A DNA stretch of 5,302 bases, taken from positions 1 through 5,302 of the forward strand of contig JAUIFT010000260.1 of assembly GCA_030430345.1 (NCBI GenBank), in the 5' to 3' direction. The notes beneath the pieces are model-generated. The model ran no database searches, was not told the DNA's origin, and was given only the letters and a program-made list of their open reading frames with translations. This DNA comes from Calditrichia bacterium. GTDB taxonomy: Bacteria > Calditrichota > Calditrichia > RBG-13-44-9 > J042. Positions within the stretch are counted from its first letter, which is position 1, and each line of letters starts with the position of its first letter. Position numbers and translations under genes: made by a program. Below, piece by piece: positions 1-5,302 of this stretch.

Positions 1-2
1 TG

Positions 3-1541
3 TTGAGCCAGGAACTTGTCAAAAAAAAACTCGCTGATAATGATAATTTATCCGCACAAATTCATCTGCCAACGCCGGCAACTTTTCAACTGCCGGAAAA
101 GATTCTGCAATTTGGTTCCGGCGCATTTTTGCGTGGTTTTTTCGATTATTTTATTCATACCTCCAACGTGCAGGGAGAATTTAATGGTCGTATTGTGGTT
201 GTACAATCCACCGGTGGCGAACGCTCGCGCATCCTGAAGGACCAGGACGGCCTTTATACGCTTTGTGCACAGGGCTTGCAGGATGGGCGTCCGTTGGAGA
301 CCTTTACCGTCTGTTCGGCCATTAGCCGGGCGCTCTCAGCGCGTGACGATTGGGAAGACGTTCTGGCATTCGCGGGAAGTCCCGATCTGGAGATCATCGT
401 CTCCAACACGACGGAAGCAGGCGTGGTATTTGACGAAACGGATCGTCCGGAAAACAATCCTCCCAATTCCTTCCCGGGGAAGCTGACCGCAGTGCTTTAT
501 CAACGGTTCCAAACCTTCGGGGGCGATCCAAATCGGGGCGTAGTTATCCTCCCCTGTGAGCTGCTGGAAGATAATGGCGATGTGCTCCGGGATATTGTTC
601 TGCGCCTGGCGGAGCAATGGCAATTGGGCGATAACTTTCGCCATTGGATAATGAATGCGAATCAATTCTGCAATACCCTGGTAGATCGCATTGTGCCGGG
701 AAAACCGGATGAGGCGGCGCTGGATAAGGCGTTTCAGCAGCTCAACTTCCGCGATGATTTACTGACCTGTGCGGAACATTATAGCCTTTTTGCGATTGAG
801 GGGGATTCGGAATTGGCAGAAAAATTGAATTTTCATCGCGCCAATCCGGCAATTGTAATTAAAGAGGATATCAGTTTATACCGGGAACGGAAACTGCGGC
901 TGCTTAATGCCGCTCATACGATCAGTATTACTTTGGCTTACCTCGGAGGCATTCGCTACATCATTGATATGATGGATAATCCGCTCTTCGCGCGTTTTCT
1001 GGAAACTGCCATGCGTCAGGAAATTGCCCCATGTCTGGATATGGACGCCAGAGTTGTTAGTGAGTATACTGACGAAGTATTGACACGCTTCCGCAATCCT
1101 TATCTAAAGCATGCTCTAATCGATATATCGGTGCAATCGACCATGAAGATGCGTCACAGGGTGCTTGCACTTATCCACCGCTACTATGACAAATTTGAGA
1201 AAGCGCCATCCTTGCTTTGCCTTGGTTTTGCAGGATACTTGCGCTTTATGAAAGCCGTTCGTGCAGATGGCGGGCGTTACTCCGGAGAAATCGACAATGA
1301 AGTTTATCCGATCAATGATGCTTCTGCAGAATATCTTTACGATTATTGGCAAAAATTTGAGAGAAAGGAATATGGGGCGCTGGAGGAATTTGTAGAAGTC
1401 ATCTGCAACAATAGCAATCTCTGGAGTGATAGTATGATCAATGAAACTGAAATTGTCTCCGAGATCGAAAAATTTCTCGGCGGCATTCTCCGGAAGGGCA
1501 GTCGGTATACTGTAGAAGCAGCATTGAGAGAATATTCATAA
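3..1541 (+). CDS. uxaB: Tagaturonate reductase (altronate oxidoreductase), possibly 5'-partial
   Basis: This enzyme of the mannitol dehydrogenase family interconverts D-tagaturonate and D-altronate with NAD(H), the second step after uronate isomerase in cytoplasmic galacturonate catabolism. In the 512-residue reading, the N-terminal Rossmann motif ILQFGSGAFLRG is at 34-45, SNTTEAG at 134-140, PCELLEDNG at 184-192 and FCNTLVDRIVPG at 222-233. The catalytic K-x4-N-x2-H signature falls at K297, N302 and H305. FRNPYLKH at 363-370 is also typical of UxaB rather than of mannitol or fructuronate enzymes. E. coli UxaB is slightly shorter (about 480 residues); the extra length is mostly a longer N-terminus and C-terminal tail. 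The only start in view is TTG at 3. Bases 1-2 are TG, so an in-frame NTG codon directly before it could be the real start, and no in-frame ATG occurs until residue 217. No other uxa/uxu gene is visible. The UxaB call is confident; the start is not. Confidence 0.92.
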   Translation: MSQELVKKKLADNDNLSAQIHLPTPATFQLPEKILQFGSGAFLRGFFDYFIHTSNVQGEFNGRIVVVQSTGGERSRILKDQDGLYTLCAQGLQDGRPLETFTVCSAISRALSARDDWEDVLAFAGSPDLEIIVSNTTEAGVVFDETDRPENNPPNSFPGKLTAVLYQRFQTFGGDPNRGVVILPCELLEDNGDVLRDIVLRLAEQWQLGDNFRHWIMNANQFCNTLVDRIVPGKPDEAALDKAFQQLNFRDDLLTCAEHYSLFAIEGDSELAEKLNFHRANPAIVIKEDISLYRERKLRLLNAAHTISITLAYLGGIRYIIDMMDNPLFARFLETAMRQEIAPCLDMDARVVSEYTDEVLTRFRNPYLKHALIDISVQSTMKMRHRVLALIHRYYDKFEKAPSLLCLGFAGYLRFMKAVRADGGRYSGEIDNEVYPINDASAEYLYDYWQKFERKEYGALEEFVEVICNNSNLWSDSMINETEIVSEIEKFLGGILRKGSRYTVEAALREYS

Positions 1542-1571
1542 AGTTCAAATTACATTTGTGGATATAAAACA

Positions 1572-1602
1572 AAAAGGCTTCAAGAAAATCTTGAAGCCTT
1601 TT
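1572..1602. terminator. Bidirectional intrinsic terminator between uxaB and tRNA-Lys
   Basis: Two perfectly complementary 14-base arms (1572-1585 and 1589-1602) flank an AAA loop. On the - strand the stem is followed by TTTTTGTTTTATA, counting the Ts at the stem base, which is a good U-tract for ending the tRNA transcript 5 bases past its mature 3' end. On the + strand the only T run is the four Ts at the stem base, followed by AAATG, so termination of uxaB, whose stop lies 30 bases upstream, is probably weaker. Confidence 0.88.
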
Positions 1603-1607
1603 AAATG

Positions 1608-1680
1608 TGAGCCCGGAAGGATTCGAACCTTCGACCTACGGATTAAAAGTCCGCTGCTCTACCAACTGAGCTACGGGCCC
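1608..1680 (-). tRNA. tRNA-Lys (anticodon UUU), CCA not encoded
   Basis: The - strand folds into a complete 73-base cloverleaf. The 7-bp acceptor stem pairs GGGCCCG with CGGGCTC (one G-U pair). The D arm is GCTC-AGTTGGTA-GAGC. The anticodon stem pairs GCGGA with TCCGT around the loop CTTTTAA, giving anticodon UUU, which reads AAA and AAG lysine codons. The T arm is GAAGG-TTCGAAT-CCTTC, and the discriminator base is A. The next bases are CAT rather than CCA, so the CCA end must be added by nucleotidyltransferase. The gene stands alone, with its own promoter upstream and a hairpin terminator 5 bases downstream. Confidence 0.97.
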
Positions 1681-1707
1681 GCACATGCTGTTTAAATTAG
1701 CGCGCTC

Positions 1708-1736
1708 AATATAGATAATTAAGATTGGGCTGTCAA
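1708..1736 (-). promoter_or_regulatory. Sigma70-type promoter of tRNA-Lys
   Basis: On the - strand a perfect -35 box TTGACA (1731-1736) is separated by exactly 17 bases from a -10 box TATATT (1708-1713, one mismatch to TATAAT). The following bases are GAGCGCGC, so the start site should lie near 1701, about 20 bases before the mature tRNA 5' end at 1680. A GC-rich discriminator next to the -10 box is typical of stable-RNA promoters under stringent (ppGpp) control in proteobacteria. Such control is inferred here, not shown. Confidence 0.88.
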
Positions 1737-2062
1737 GAGAAAAGATTGAAAAACTTTCCAGGAAGATTGTATTAAAAATCAAGCGGACATCCGGTGAATG
1801 AGAATGTACATTTTTATTCGAAAAAGAATACGCCGCCGACTGGAAAGGATCTTGATGAGAGGAAAAGTTTTCTGTACAAATAATTTTTTTGACTGAGGTT
1901 TATCAAACCGATATTTGCATAATTCTGTGTGAAATGGTAACTTCAGCGGCATTTTCAGCCACGACTTTCACGAACAGATAATTGAGTTCAAAATTGAGAG
2001 TGGTATGTGCTTTCGTTAGTGGGTGGGGTCGGGCGAATGAAGTGCCGGATTTATTGACTGGT
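1737..2062. other. AT-rich intergenic spacer, no convincing gene
   Basis: This stretch separates the leftward tRNA promoter from the rightward channel gene. I find no ORF with a start codon and ribosome site, and no RNA fold of a known class. It holds two TGTACA hexamers (near 1806 and 1874), a GGTTT-ATC-AAACC dyad at 1897-1909, and two copies of AATTGAG at 1980-1986 and 1992-1998. None of these can be given a function. On the - strand one frame is open without a start codon from about 2118 to a TGA near 1901; it is treated under findings. Confidence 0.6.
1889..1917 (+). promoter_or_regulatory. Possible weak promoter of the channel operon
   Basis: TTGACT (1889-1894) is a good -35 match. Seventeen bases later the only -10 candidate is TATTTG (1912-1917), a poor match; CATAAT at 1918-1923 looks better but is spaced too far away. 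A 5-bp inverted repeat (GGTTT/AAACC, 1897-1909) lies in the spacer and could be an operator. If used, the leader would be about 150 bases. This is a tentative call. Confidence 0.25.
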
Positions 2063-2066
2063 GGAG
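2063..2066 (+). promoter_or_regulatory. Ribosome binding site deciding the channel's TTG start
   Basis: GGAG sits in TGGAGATGA, close to the Shine-Dalgarno consensus. It lies 4 bases before the TTG at 2071 and 7 bases before the TTG at 2074. A TGA at 2068-2070 is in frame immediately upstream, so no earlier start is possible. Spacing favours 2074. The ATG at 2067-2069 is in another frame and does not open the channel. Confidence 0.6.
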
Positions 2067-2073
2067 ATGATTG

Positions 2074-2685
2074 TTGAAGAATTATGCAATGGAGTTTATC
2101 GGTACTTTATTCCTGGTGTTAACCATTGGCTTAAGCGGAGATCCGTTAACGATCGGCTGCGTATTAATGACCATGATCTATATCGGCGGCCATATTTCCG
2201 GTGCCCATTATAATCCCGCCGTAACCCTGGCATTTTGGCTGCGCGGGAAGCTGCCGGCCAATGAGGTTGCCGGGTATATGACTGCCCAATTACTCGGCGC
2301 GATTGCTGCGGTGCAGTTAGTTCACTGGTTTGCCGGCAACTATTTTACCGTAACTGCTGCCGCCGGGTTTAGTAGGGCGCTTACCGCGGAAATTCTTTTT
2401 ACACTGGTATTATGTTTTGTCATTCTCACGCTTGCCACAGCTAAGCGAATGGCGGGAAACAATATTTACGGGTTGGCGATTGGTTTAACCGTCACTGGTG
2501 CTGCATATACGGTTGGAGACGTCTCCGGTGCTGCACTGAATCCGGCTGTTGGCATCGGACCGATGTTCATGGATGTACTCTTCAATAATGGCAACTGGGC
2601 GAATTTACCGCTTTATACGATTGGGCCCTTTGCGGGAGGAGCGCTTTCTGTCGTGTTATTTAAATATTTTAATCCGGAAGACTAA
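2074..2685 (+). CDS. MIP/aquaporin-family channel with a non-canonical second NPA motif
   Basis: This inner-membrane pore of the major intrinsic protein family has 203 residues from the TTG at 2074, or 204 from the TTG at 2071. It begins KNYAMEFIGT, like typical bacterial MIP N-termini with their conserved Glu (E7) in helix 1. Six hydrophobic spans are readable, near 5-21, 25-42, 65-88, 101-122, 130-148 and 177-199. The two pore half-helices carry HYNPAVTL (N47) and ALNPAVGIGP (N156); E106 is the helix-4 counterpart of E7. The length is a little short for the family (AqpZ 231, GlpF 281). The residue after the second NPA is V159, where water and glycerol channels usually carry the selectivity-filter arginine. 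Water, glycerol or another small neutral solute could be carried, so no aqpZ or glpF name is given. It is probably the first gene of a three-gene operon. Confidence 0.9.
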   Translation: MKNYAMEFIGTLFLVLTIGLSGDPLTIGCVLMTMIYIGGHISGAHYNPAVTLAFWLRGKLPANEVAGYMTAQLLGAIAAVQLVHWFAGNYFTVTAAAGFSRALTAEILFTLVLCFVILTLATAKRMAGNNIYGLAIGLTVTGAAYTVGDVSGAALNPAVGIGPMFMDVLFNNGNWANLPLYTIGPFAGGALSVVLFKYFNPED

Positions 2686-2705
2686 ATGATAGCGTCTATT
2701 GCGGT

Positions 2706-3089
2706 ATGAATTTTCAACCGAAAAAAGTATTCACCCCGGCGGAAGCAAAAAACACGCTGCCACTGGTAAAAAAGATCGTGAAGGACATTCTCGATCTTAG
2801 CCACGAAATAAATGCCTTAACGACAATGGCGGGTGAGAATGCCGCTGAACATCCGCAAATTGCCGAGAAAGTCGCCAGCCTGAAATCATATTTCCTCGAA
2901 CTGGAAAACCTCGGCTGCTATTACAAGGACTGGGGATTTTCCATCGGGTTGGTCGATTTCCCGGCGATGATTGACGGCGAACTGGTTTTCCTCTGCTGGC
3001 GCAGCGATGAAGAAGATATCGAATATTATCATGGTATTGCCGCCGGATACGCCGGGCGAAAAAAGTTGCCGCCGGAGAATGATGCATGA
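2706..3089 (+). CDS. DUF2203 family protein
   Basis: This small soluble protein of 127 residues is about the usual length for DUF2203, a family without an established function. Matching landmarks are the N-terminal FTPAEAKNTLPLV at 9-21, a helical middle part, then GLVDFPA at 81-87, CWR at 97-99, a conserved acidic stretch leading to H109, and GYAGRK at 114-119. No signal peptide or membrane span is present. The ATG at 2706 lies 20 bases after the channel's stop codon and has no strong Shine-Dalgarno site, which suggests translation coupled to the upstream gene. The hydrolase follows after 18 bases. The conserved Cys, Arg, Asp and His residues might bind a metal or ligand, but that is a guess. 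Confidence 0.87.
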   Translation: MNFQPKKVFTPAEAKNTLPLVKKIVKDILDLSHEINALTTMAGENAAEHPQIAEKVASLKSYFLELENLGCYYKDWGFSIGLVDFPAMIDGELVFLCWRSDEEDIEYYHGIAAGYAGRKKLPPENDA

Positions 3090-3107
3090 ACAAGTAGGAA
3101 GCGAACG

Positions 3108-3875
3108 ATGAAGTTATTCCACAAAATAATTGGTGAAGGAAAGCCTTTAATCATTCTGCATGGATTATTGGGGACCTCTGATAACTGGTATAGTTTGGGA
3201 CGGCAATTTGCCGAAAACTATCAGGTGATTCTGGTCGATCAACGGAATCATGGGCGTTCCCCGCATAATCCCGCCTTCACTTATTCTGATTTGGTTGGGG
3301 ATCTCAATGAATTGATGCAAGATCTCTCCATCCGCGAAGCGATGATCCTCGGGCATTCGATGGGGGGGAAAGTTGCTATGAGCTTTTCCCAGTATTATCC
3401 GCAAAAAGTGGAAAAGCTGGTGGTGGTTGATATCGCCCCGAAGAAATACGAATCGCCGTATTTTAAAGGCTTGATAGAGATCTTAATGAATCTCGATCTG
3501 CCCTCACTGAAAAGCCGTCAGGAAGCGGATGAATTAACCCGGGAGGCCATTCCCGATAAAGCGGTTCGGCAGTTTCTCCTGAAAAATATGAAGCGCGGTG
3601 AGCAGAATGATTTCACCTGGAAACCAAACCTGCCGGTGCTCTATCAGCAGGCGGAAGTCATTGCCGGGGATGTTATCAATTATTCAACATATGATAAACC
3701 GACCCTTTTCGTGCGAGGGGAAAAATCCAATTATATCCAGGGCGCGGATATTGCCGATATTCAGGAAAAATTCAGCAACGCCGCTATCGAAACTATCCCC
3801 GGGGCCGGGCATTGGGTGCATGCCGAGGCACCGGCTGCCTTTATGCAAGTGGTACAGAAATTTCTTGCCCGGTAA
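3108..3875 (+). CDS. Alpha/beta hydrolase, YbfF-type esterase
   Basis: This 255-residue cytoplasmic serine hydrolase of the alpha/beta fold closely follows the YbfF/ABHD11 pattern. The oxyanion-hole motif HGLLG starts at H18, and DQRNHGRS is at 44-51. The nucleophile elbow GHSMGG places Ser84, VVVDIAP places Asp108, RGEKSNYI is at 203-210, and GAGHWVHAEAP places His235. From memory, E. coli YbfF uses Ser89, Asp113 and His234, which fits this spacing. YbfF hydrolyses acyl esters and acyl-CoA-type substrates in vitro, but its physiological substrate is uncertain, and so is this one's. The length is typical (YbfF about 254). A good ribosome site, AGGAAG at 3096-3101, lies 6 bases before the ATG. 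It is the last gene of the channel-DUF2203-hydrolase cluster; a palindromic repeat begins 28 bases after its stop codon. Confidence 0.92.
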   Translation: MKLFHKIIGEGKPLIILHGLLGTSDNWYSLGRQFAENYQVILVDQRNHGRSPHNPAFTYSDLVGDLNELMQDLSIREAMILGHSMGGKVAMSFSQYYPQKVEKLVVVDIAPKKYESPYFKGLIEILMNLDLPSLKSRQEADELTREAIPDKAVRQFLLKNMKRGEQNDFTWKPNLPVLYQQAEVIAGDVINYSTYDKPTLFVRGEKSNYIQGADIADIQEKFSNAAIETIPGAGHWVHAEAPAAFMQVVQKFLAR

Positions 3876-3903
3876 AGAAGTAACATTGAACGTAATTTTA
3901 GCT

Positions 3904-3984
3904 GTCATCGCGGGGCGCTTTTTGCCGAAGCGATCTCTTTGTTGTACCTTGAGATCGTTTCGCCGCTATACTCCTCGCGATGAC
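3904..3984. repeat. Paired palindromic (REP/MITE-like) repeat element
   Basis: Two 34-base halves in inverted orientation (3904-3937 on +, 3951-3984 on -) flank a 13-base centre. Read outside to inside, both begin GTCATCGCG and end CGATCTC. They match at 25 of 34 positions, with the differences concentrated in the middle. The whole can form a long cruciform or RNA hairpin. Each half can also fold alone by pairing ATCGC with GCGAT in the + half (4 bp in the - half). The termini resemble a dispersed intergenic repeat I remember from many bacterial genomes (GTCATTGCGAG...GAAGCAATCTC). It lies between the hydrolase stop and the permease start. No U-tract follows, so it is not a classic terminator, though it may protect or attenuate mRNA. 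Confidence 0.8.
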
Positions 3985-4036
3985 GGACTCTCAAAAAGGG
4001 CATGTTTAGCAATACATTCAAATTGCTGGAGAAAAA

Positions 4037-5302
4037 ATGGCAGATAAAGACAAGCAAGGCGGAGGTGTCCGCTATGAGAATGTCGACCAGGCATATCTTG
4101 ATCAGCGGCAGTTAAAGAAAAAAGCGAATTGGGTGATGCTCTGGGCGCTGGGGGTTGGGGCGGTCATTTCCGGCGACTATTTCGGCTGGAATTTTGGGCT
4201 GTCTGTCGGTGGTTTTGGGGGATTGCTGGTGGCAACCATCGTCATCGCGATTATGTATGTTTGCATGGTGTATTGTATCGCGGAGCTATCGACGGCTTTG
4301 CCCCATGCCGGGGGATTCTATTCTTTTACGCGCCAGGCGTTTGGTCCCTGGGCGGGGTATTTGGTGGGGATTACCGATACGATAGAATATGTCATTACCC
4401 CGGCAGTCATCGTTGTCGGCATCGGAGGATATTTGCATGCATTGCTGCCCGGCGTGCCAACCTACTTCTGGTGGTTGCTGGCCTACGCGTTGTTTGTCGG
4501 TATCAATATTAAAGGGGTAGAGTTGACCCTGAAAGTTGGTCTGCTGGTGACTTTGTTAGCGATGGCGGTGCTGTTGATTTTTTATGGCGGGGCAATATTT
4601 TCCGGGGCATTTCGCTGGGAGCTGCTGTTTAATGTGCCGCCGGATCCCGGTCAATCTGCTTTTTTACCAAAAGGGTATTATGGTATCTTTGCTGCCCTGC
4701 CCTTTGCCATCTGGTTCTATCTGGCGATTGAGCAATTGCCGTTGGCGGCGGAGGAAACCGTCGATGTGGTAAATGACATGCCCCGCGCATTGATCCTCGG
4801 CATCGTCACTTTACTCGGGCTTTCCATCTTTACCCTGATCCTCAATAGCGGGGTGCATGGCGGGGCGGCAGCGATTGGCGCTTCGGAGGCACCGCTGGCG
4901 GATGGATTCGAAGCAGTCTTTGGCGGTGGAGCGACAACAACGCTGCTTACATTGATTGCCCTGACTGGCTTGATTGCCAGCTTCCATACGATCATTTATG
5001 CCTATGGGCGGGTGCTGTTTGCCCTTTCCCGCGCCGGCTATTTCCCCCGCTGGATTTCCGTTACCGGCAAGCAAACCCATACTCCGCATTACGCCTTAAT
5101 TCTCGGCGCAGGCATCGGACTGGTTTGCGCCTTTCTGATCGATCAAATGAGCGAAGGCGTGGTTGGCGCGGCCTTGTTGAATATGGCTGTTTTCGGCGCT
5201 GTGATCTCCTACGCTATGGTGATGCTATCCTACATCAAGCTAAAGCATAGCCGTCCGGATCTGGAGCGCCCCTATAAAAGTCCGCTGGGACTCGCCGGGG
5301 CC
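4037..5302 (+). CDS. Ethanolamine permease-like APC transporter, 3'-partial
   Basis: The reading frame stays open from ATG 4037 to the window edge, giving 422 codons with no stop. GGAG at 4028-4031 lies 5 bases before the ATG. After a hydrophilic N-terminus of about 30 residues come roughly ten membrane spans, near 33-55, 60-82, 105-132, 142-157, 163-185, 215-236, 250-271, 297-320, 350-368 and 376-400, as expected for 12-helix APC-superfamily carriers. Signatures resembling ethanolamine permeases (Rhodococcus Eat type, unrelated to EutH) are GAVISGDYFGWNFGL at 41-55, AELSTALPHAGGFY at 82-95, the acidic EE at 239-240 followed by VDVVNDMPR, and YGRVLFALSRAGYFPRW at 323-339. About 20-70 residues are probably missing at the C-terminus. 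Family assignment is strong. The substrate is inferred from motifs; another amine or amino acid remains possible. No ethanolamine ammonia-lyase gene is in view. Confidence 0.85.
   Translation, partial: MADKDKQGGGVRYENVDQAYLDQRQLKKKANWVMLWALGVGAVISGDYFGWNFGLSVGGFGGLLVATIVIAIMYVCMVYCIAELSTALPHAGGFYSFTRQAFGPWAGYLVGITDTIEYVITPAVIVVGIGGYLHALLPGVPTYFWWLLAYALFVGINIKGVELTLKVGLLVTLLAMAVLLIFYGGAIFSGAFRWELLFNVPPDPGQSAFLPKGYYGIFAALPFAIWFYLAIEQLPLAAEETVDVVNDMPRALILGIVTLLGLSIFTLILNSGVHGGAAAIGASEAPLADGFEAVFGGGATTTLLTLIALTGLIASFHTIIYAYGRVLFALSRAGYFPRWISVTGKQTHTPHYALILGAGIGLVCAFLIDQMSEGVVGAALLNMAVFGAVISYAMVMLSYIKLKHSRPDLERPYKSPLGLAGA

Noticed and set aside
336..665. A 109-codon - strand ORF inside uxaB.
   Set aside because: It is antisense to conserved UxaB motifs, has no family resemblance and no independent signals.
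1801..1880. Two TGTACA hexamers and a TATTC/GAATA dyad as regulator sites.
   Set aside because: They are short, irregularly placed and expected by chance in AT-rich DNA; no regulator gene is nearby.
1921..1950. A - strand stretch resembling the lac leader (ATTTCACACAG).
   Set aside because: The match is short, lacks the operator symmetry and any lac gene, and is best explained by chance.
3938..3984. The right half of the palindrome as an intrinsic terminator for the hydrolase operon.
   Set aside because: No T-run follows the stem, and the structure is better explained by the paired repeat halves.
3598..4047. A 149-codon + strand ORF overlapping the hydrolase end and the palindrome.
   Set aside because: It lies in another frame of a well-supported hydrolase, spans the palindromic repeat, runs into the permease start, and its translation (many Cys, Arg and Ser) resembles no family.
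4129..4512. A 127-codon + strand ORF with Trp/Gly/Cys-rich translation.
   Set aside because: It is an out-of-frame shadow of the permease, whose own frame has clear APC motifs and a ribosome site.

Overview
The window is ordinary bacterial chromosome holding five protein genes and one tRNA. All protein genes are on the + strand and the tRNA is on the - strand. The protein families (UxaB, a MIP channel, DUF2203, a YbfF-type hydrolase and an APC-family ethanolamine-type permease), the Shine-Dalgarno sites and a textbook sigma70-type promoter all indicate a bacterium. The tRNA gene does not encode its CCA end, and one gene must use a TTG start, so an enteric bacterium is unlikely. Nothing here fixes the phylum. 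A free-living heterotroph able to use pectin-derived sugar acids would fit.

Layout. Bases 3-1541 encode tagaturonate reductase (UxaB), which may lack its first codon or codons at the window edge. It converges on a tRNA-Lys(UUU) gene at 1608-1680 on the - strand. A perfect 14-bp hairpin between them can terminate transcription from both sides, but its U-tract favours the tRNA side. The tRNA has its own consensus promoter at 1708-1736. An AT-rich spacer of about 330 bases with no convincing gene follows. Next is a tight + strand cluster: a MIP/aquaporin-type channel (2074-2685), a DUF2203 protein (2706-3089) and an alpha/beta hydrolase of the YbfF type (3108-3875), with gaps of 20 and 18 bases, probably one operon. 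Downstream lies an 81-base palindromic repeat made of two inverted 34-base halves (3904-3984). The last gene, an ethanolamine-permease-like APC transporter, starts at 4037 and runs off the right edge after 422 codons.

How the genes fit together. UxaB acts in galacturonate catabolism, but no pathway partner is visible. The channel, DUF2203 protein and hydrolase look co-transcribed, with no obvious shared pathway. The permease would import ethanolamine or a related amine, but no eut genes are in view. I see no mobile element with a transposase, no CRISPR array, no defence locus and no clear new multi-gene system. The observations most worth following are the paired palindromic repeat and the channel's selectivity filter, which lacks the usual arginine.
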